Origin: Echinarachnius parma
Lineage: Eukaryota > Echinodermata > Echinoidea > Clypeasteroida > Echinarachniidae
Length of the DNA: 64,000 nt
Direction of reading: 5' to 3'
NCBI GenBank assembly: GCA_037951105.1
Contig: JBAMJV010010159.1
Location: 27,893 to 91,892 of the forward strand
Shown here one piece after another: positions 58,322 through 64,000 of the stretch. The stretch's first letter is position 1, and the number at the start of each line of letters is the position of its first letter. Position numbers and translations under genes: made by a program. The notes under the pieces were generated by a model. The model saw nothing but the letters and a program-made list of their open reading frames with translations, made no database searches and had not been told where the DNA came from.

Positions 58322-58610
58322 TTTAGTCCATGTCTAGATCAATTGAGAAACCGTTCAACTCTTTAATATGAAAAGGGTGTTAGTCTCTGGGACTACACAA
58401 TTTGTACAGAGTGGAGCTTGGTATTCAAATAGAATTCAGAGCATTGATAAACACACTCAATTCAACAAAATTTAGTCCAGGTCTAGATCAATTGAGAAAC
58501 TGTCCAATATGAAAAGGGTATTACTCTCTGGGACACTTTATATGTGTACAGAGTGAACTTTGCAATAAAATAGAATTCAGTGCATTGGTTAAACCCAGGG
58601 ACCTTTCTTG
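58322..58610. repeat. Tandem duplication, about 149-bp period
   Basis: TTTAGTCCATGTCTAGATC (58322) and TTTAGTCCAGGTCTAGATC (58471) start two units that share ATATGAAAAGGGT, CTCTCTGGGAC, GTACAGAGTG and ATAGAATTCAG. Words recall the 13.6-14.2 kb array. Confidence 0.75.
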
Positions 58611-58811
58611 CATTGTATATTTCCATAATGAACACATGTTACAACAAGAGACCTTGCCCTGTTACACATTTTTATTACCATTTTTCAGATCTAAAGGCCT
58701 GGATATTGGGCCAGTAAAGTTTCATGAGGGTCAAATGTTAGTGACCCGATCGGGCAACTAGGTTTTGTAGAATAATTGGGCTTATCCACCCCCCCCCCCC
58801 CCCCCCCCCCC

Positions 58812-59440
58812 ACCTAGAAAACATTCAAAATTCTGTAAAATATTTGTTGACCAGTTACATGTAGGCAGGTACAGTTTGACATAATTACATTTTCGTAGCA
58901 TGAATCACTTTTTTTTTGGGGGGGGGGGGGGGCGGGGTGGAGAGGTGCTAATTTCAACCATTTCAAATAATATTCAATACGAAATTTGAGTGGCCCGAAG
59001 TACTTTTGTTTGAGCAAGTGTTCTGGTGCTAGTTTTGAGCCTTGGGTATGGTGTGAAAACTAATATTTCAAATGATATTCAATATGTTAGATAAATAAAC
59101 CTTGATATCTTCACCATTCACTTCCACTGAACATCCTTGTCCTTGTTCAGGGTAGGAAATATACGGGGGCTGAGGGCGATTTTGCCCCTAATTTTCAAAA
59201 TAGCCCCCTGAAATCATTAGGTAGCCCCTACAAATTACATAGGTTATTAGTGAAACATTTCTAGATATCCATCAGATTGGAAAAGTAGCCACCCTAAAAT
59301 TAAAAATTAATTCCTGCATTGCCTTTGTTCTCATATCAATTATCATTCACGTTTCAATTGAAAGTCCTTGTCCGACAACCTTTCTGACAAAAGTAATACT
59401 ATACCATTATGCTATATCATATTGACTGATGTATACCCCA
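58812..59440 (+). repeat. 630-bp tandem duplication, unit 1
   Basis: It starts ACCTAGAAAACATTCAAAAT and ends with TGACTGATGTATACC. It includes a T/G homopolymer (58909-58932) and an AAATAGCCCCCTGAAATC segment. Unit 2 follows without spacer at 59441. Confidence 0.85.
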
Positions 59441-60112
59441 ACCTAGAAAACATTCAAAATTCTGTAAAATATTTGGTTGACCAGTTACATGAGGCAGGTA
59501 CAGTTTGACATAATTACATTTTCGTAGCCTGAATCACTTTTTTTTTGGGGGGGGGGGGGGGGGGGGGGTGGGGGGGGGGGGGGGGGGGGGGGGGGGGGGC
59601 GGGGTGGAGAGGTGCTAATTTCAACCATTTCAATAATATTCAATACGAAATTTGAGTGGCCCGAAGTACTTTTGTTTGAGCAAGTGTTCTGGTGCTAGTT
59701 TTGAGCCTTGGGTATGGTGTGAAACTAATATTTCAAATGATATTCAATAAGTTAGATATAAATAAAACCTTGGATATCTTCACCATTCACCTTCCACTGA
59801 ACTCCTTGTCCTTTTCCAGGGTAGGAAATATACGGGGGCTGAGGCGATTTTTTGCCCCCTAATTTTCAAAATAGCCCCCTGAAATCATTAGGTAGCCCCT
59901 ACAAATTACCATAGGTTATTATGTGAAAACTTTCTAGATATCCATCAGATTGGAAAAGTAGCCCCCTAAAATTAAAAATTAATTCCATGCATTGCCTTGT
60001 TCTCATATCAATTATCATTCACGTTTCATTGAAAGTCCTTGTCCGACAACCTTTCTGACAAAAGTAATACTATACCATTATGCTATAATCATATTGACTG
60101 ATGTATACCAAC
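59441..60112 (+). repeat. 630-bp tandem duplication, unit 2, with enlarged poly-G
   Basis: It repeats unit 1 end to end. Differences are mostly one-base insertions or deletions, many in short runs (GAAAACTAA/GAAACTAA, GCCTTTGTT/GCCTTGTT, TCAATTG/TCATTG), plus an expanded G run at 59547-59599. Such a profile suggests uncorrected long-read errors. Confidence 0.85.
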
Positions 60113-61030
60113 AAGCTGCTTTAATCTTTTCTTATCTATCTTTTTGAAATAGTGGTGCTGGCGATTATTATCTAGGGATATTTCAATTGTATCACTGTAA
60201 TCATAAGACAAACCCTTTTTTAATATTTAATTGTTGCACTATGAGGAAATCATCACTATCATATGACACCATTTCTAGTGTAATGTATATTTATCAGTTG
60301 TATCATTTTTCAGATTTCAAATCAAGTATTCATGATACTTGCTATGTATAACACCCACACGTATGCCACATGGGTTTGATGGGATTTTATAGAATCATTT
60401 ACTCTGCAAATCAGAAATCAGCCTAGATAACAGGACATCTCAACTATTAAGCATTATTTATAAATTATGCCTTTCTGCTAATTATTTCATTATTTGATTT
60501 TACCTTGGAGTGCACATTATTTTGACCTTCTACAGTGTAGCAACCGATTATTTACAAATACACATTAAAACATCTGGCAGAAACTCTCCAGAGGAAAAGT
60601 GCGTACACACACCTGTGATCTTTCGACTGAATGACGTTATTGGCATAACCTGCCTTTGTCAGTAGTGAGATCTTCGTTGGACACTGTTCGTAATCGTAAA
60701 ACGTGTTTTGAAAATCAGTTAGTTTAATCTATGTTAATTAAATATTTTTTTAAGAAGAATTAGAACAAATTATATATTGTTTCAGGACAGTTTAAAATTC
60801 TTGTTCGAGCCAGTAGAAAAAAAGTAAAATTATGGAGCCCTGTATTGTGATGATGATAAATGAGACCAAGCATAGCCATAGGCTGATTAATTATACAGAA
60901 TCATCGACGATAGTTATGACGCCATTGAAATAATGCAACATTTTGGCCACCTGAAAATGCTGAAATTCAATACTCGGGTGGCCCTGGATAGCCACCAGAA
61001 AAATAAGTAAGGGCAAGCCCTGACTTTCTA
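60113..61030. other. Gene-free stretch
   Basis: No supported gene. 60930-61015 carries GGCCACCTGAAAATGCTG and GGTGGCCCTGGATAGCCACC, a fragment of the GGCCACC repeat type. Confidence 0.4.
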
Positions 61031-61039
61031 TTCTTATCT

Positions 61040-62100
61040 AGCTGTTCTCTCTCTGTTTGTTCCACCTCCTTCATATTTCTCATCCCCTCTCTCTCCTTCA
61101 TTATCTATCTCGCTCTCCTATGTTATCTTTTCCCTCCCTCAATCTCTCTCCCTTTACCATATTTCTTCTCTCCCTTTCAGCCATTTCCTCCTGGTCTTAT
61201 CTCTAGCTCTCTTCTCGACTTTCCACTCTTCAATACATTTTGTTTTTGCTAATTGTGAAACTGGTTTCCAACTCTCCATCCCACTTCCTTTCTCTCTCCC
61301 CTCTTGCTTTTTTTCCTCCCCACCTAATCCTTCTCACCTCTTTCTCCCGAACCGTTCATTGCCTCGCGGATCGGTAGATCATTACGCCGACAGTCTCCTC
61401 TCGTTCTTTTTTCTCCTCCGAGAGCCGCCTCGCGACAAAAACGTCCTTAGACACCCGTCCTCAAAGGCTCACTTTGATCACAGATCACTAACCCCTAGTT
61501 TTTAAGCCCCCCCCTCCCCCCCCCCCCTCCTTGAAGTAGATTGATTTGATTTTACAAACAATTACAGATGTGGTCACATGCACTAAACAGGTGCAAGTTC
61601 GATCCCGAAATTCAGAACAATTTTGTTTGTTTTTTCCTCGCTCCAACTACTAACCATTAACATCGCACACCTAGTAACATCACCACTCCCTTCTCTCATT
61701 TCTATCCTTTCTTTTCCTTCGTCTCGTTTCTCCTCCCCCTCTTTCCTTCTCTTTATATTTAATTTTTACTCTCCTTCTTCTCTCCCTATCTTTTCTCATG
61801 GACAGACATAAGACACGCCGTTTTCTTCATGCGTATAATATTGTATCCCCCCCCCCCCCCCTCTCTGTTCCTCTACTCCTCCTATCTCTCTCTCATCTTT
61901 CAATCCTTTCTCTTTCTAGGCATGCAGAATACTGAACTTCCTTTCCTCTTTTATTCTACAATATTAACATTCTTCTCTCTATCCTCACTCCTTTTTCACT
62001 TTGCGCACAAGATGTTAAATCGCCCTTTCAGTCTTTCACTTTTCAGAAGATATTCATTTCAAGTCTGTATTTCTAACTCTCTCTAGGCACAAAAATATTG
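61040..62100 (+). repeat. Pyrimidine-rich minisatellite region
   Basis: C/T-rich sequence at 61040-61340 and 61620-62100 with CTCTCT and TTCCTC words. Anchors GCATGCAGAATACTGAACTT (61920), GCACAAGATGTTAAATCGCC (62003), GCACAAAAATATTGAATTGC (62086) and GCACAGAGAGGTTGAATGAC (62149) recur about 83, 83 and 63 bp apart. This is a diverged tandem array. Confidence 0.65.
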
Positions 62101-62179
62101 AATTGCCTTTCTTCTCAAGAAATTGGAGTAAGTCACCCCAGCTTTCTGGGCACAGAGAGGTTGAATGACAAATCAAACG

Positions 62180-62285
62180 CACACGACGCACATGCATACA
62201 CTGACACACACAACACACACATCACATAGGCCCACATTGACACACATACTGCATGTAGGCTCACACCATACACCCACACAAAACT
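62180..62285. repeat. CA-rich imperfect repeat
   Basis: ACACAC words with interruptions and two GGC(T/C)CACA-type anchors (62229 and 62259). Confidence 0.7.
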
Positions 62286-62752
62286 CTAGTTGATTTCAAC
62301 TTTCTACCATCATCCTTTTGTCACCAAGGGCATTGCACATTTTAGAAAACATGTTTTTTTTGCCAAAATTAGTTATTCATGAATGCAATCTAACACAATT
62401 TACTTGGATGTATTTCATTCATGGGGTGCATTCATGAATTTCAATACAAGTAATTATATCACAATGCAGGCCCAAATGCCAATATGGTGCAACCCTCTGA
62501 GTCAATACTGTACCTAATGTATGCTGGAAAGCTCTGGGGCTCATATTTTGGTTTTCGTTCAAAATGATTGTTTTCTCGCACAACAAGACATGAAAAGTAT
62601 GATCTCTTTTTCAGTTTTAGCAAATGAAAAGGTTCTCTTTGAAGTTCAAAACATTCAATCATTTTTGTCTTCCATGTTACCACATTACTGTGTAACCCCA
62701 GAGGCTATCACACAATGCAATCATCATCATGCACAGCTAACCCATCCTAGCA

Positions 62753-63271
62753 GCGTGTTCACACACAAAAAATTTTCAATCCCGAAATCATGCCTAAGAA
62801 TCATGACTAACATAACGTTGTATAAGGATCATGATTAACGAAACTAGGACACAAAAACAAGATCCCAAAACAGCTGGCATTCCGCTGCACGAAACATCTT
62901 ATAAGTGCGCAGTTTGCTACACGCGCACGTGTGCTACTGCGCAGTGTGCTTACTGCGCAGTGTGCTGTCTTTTTACTGTCTGCTTCACATAAGCCACGCC
63001 CTGTTAACGAGTGTCATATAGCGAATCATGATTAGCGAATCGACCATGGGGCGTTCACACACAAAACGAGCGTGATTCTTTAGTCAGCATCTCGTATGAA
63101 ACGCTGCTCAAACCCCCTTTTGTTTAATCATGATTCCATTATACGACGTTTCGTAGTGAGCGTTCTAGACACACAATTTTCCAGACAATTTACGTCGTAT
63201 AAGCGAGTCGAGAGCTGACTAGAGAATAGCACTCCTGACTAGCTATACGATTAAATTTGTGTGTGAACACG
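62753..63271. mobile_element. Foldback element with CGTGTTCACACACAAA ends
   Basis: CGTGTTCACACACAAA at left faces TTTGTGTGTGAACACG at right. A further GCGTTCACACACAAAACG lies inside at about 63052. CACAGCTAACCCATC stands close outside both ends (about 62733 and 63281). The interior has ACTGCGCAGTGTGCT twice (62936-62966) and numerous ATCATGATTA palindromic words. Confidence 0.75.
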
Positions 63272-63443
63272 GGGGTATCACAGCTAACCCATCATGGCAC
63301 TATACGAGTGAAAAGGCAATTACGTTTCCATACATGTGAGGCCAGGGGGTTGCATAGGGTTTAATAATAAAATCACTTTCAATATGGAAAATGATGGTTG
63401 CGTTTTTAATAAAATTGTTAACAAACACCCAAATAACAAAAAT
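63272..63443. other. Spacer with no feature
   Basis: Nothing recognised apart from the outer CACAGCTAACCCATC word. Confidence 0.35.
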
Positions 63444-63830
63444 GTGGATCTAGTAACTTTGTTGACATGGCAAAAAGCGTTGAGTGGTTGATACAATGTA
63501 TAATTGTTGTTAATATCTGATATGTCCACTGGGTGTTGTATGAAAATTTCAATTTAAATGGACTTTATATGCCGAGTAATGAGCAAAAAAAATGCAAAGT
63601 GACATTCACTAACTCATTGCACGCACTTTGTACACAGTTTCTGACGATCCCCATTTTGGAAAATTTGACATCTGAACATTTTAATCTTAAATATCTTTTT
63701 ACGAGAGGGAATTTGAAAAACGGAAACTTGTCCCATGCTTTTTTGTAATACGAATACGCAAGATATGAGGGAACCGCTAGATTTTCAATTGGATTTGAGG
63801 ATTTGGACAATGTTACTTAGTCCCTTTGAC
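63444..63830 (+). mobile_element. MITE family T1, copy 4
   Basis: GGATCTAGTAACTTTGTTGAC start, GTCCACTGGGTGTTGTATG and GCAAAGTGACATTCACTAAC interior and TTTGGACAATGTTACTTAG end all match 680-1065. The terminal TTAA is lost on both sides. The interior matches copy 1 well. Confidence 0.8.
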
Positions 63831-64000
63831 AAAACACCCTAATAACCAAAATGCACAAGCTGCATAACTGGGGTTACCGGATCTACACAAACAAAGCCAC
63901 AGGCAAGTACTCAATAATTTCATTTTCAATATTCTCTAGAAACATATTTTTTTATCTTAGATAGAATATCACTCTTCCCAAATGAACGATCACATCAACT
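63831..64000. other. Right edge, no feature
   Basis: AT-rich sequence with no supported feature. Confidence 0.35.

Overview
The window is eukaryotic, AT-rich and almost entirely repeats. I found no protein-coding gene I can support. Every open frame is short, and the longest (about 290 codons near 23.8-24.7 kb) is a by-product of a polypyrimidine tract. The mix is typical of an invertebrate-type genome: foldback MITEs, tRNA-derived repeats, 3' stubs of CR1/L2-like LINEs, TIR elements, minisatellites and long homopolymers. Several dispersed families (the TATAGCGC repeat, the TACTGTAAACG foldback, the GGGCAAGT family) look to me like those of marine invertebrates. An echinoderm such as a sea urchin is my best guess, but the window has no conserved gene to prove it.

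Layout. 0-2.4 kb: a 190-bp tandem repeat, a TTAA-flanked MITE, a tRNA-like gene and a GGGCAAGT-family repeat. 2.6-4.5 kb: element A, a TIR element studded with a 14-bp palindromic box. 4.5-25 kb: foldbacks, small tandem arrays, a LINE stub, a two-part higher-order repeat (21.6-22.1 kb) and a polypyrimidine tract (23.8-24.6 kb). 25.8-29.0 kb: element B, related in architecture to A. 29-48 kb: a hairpin, several TTAA-flanked MITEs, two nested MITE pairs, a duplicated 290-bp repeat and a 72-bp tandem array of tRNA-like units (45.3-45.9 kb). 48.9-53.7 kb: element C, an inverted copy of B interrupted by a 1.5-kb element carrying a 158-bp tandem array. 54-64 kb: a second LINE stub, a 630-bp tandem duplication that looks like an assembly artefact, pyrimidine-rich minisatellites and more MITEs.

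The most interesting object is the A/B/C group. All three start GGGCAATTCC, end in its complement and are flanked by 4-bp direct repeats (ATAT, TTCT, ATAT). All carry short palindromic boxes at matching distances from both ends. In A every box is GTAACGTCAGTTAC; in B and C nearly every box is GTAATTCCGTTAC. The rest of the sequence shows no obvious similarity between A and B. The placement of boxes is therefore conserved while the box sequence has changed everywhere at once, which suggests a protein that reads the boxes. No element encodes a recognisable transposase, so all three appear non-autonomous.
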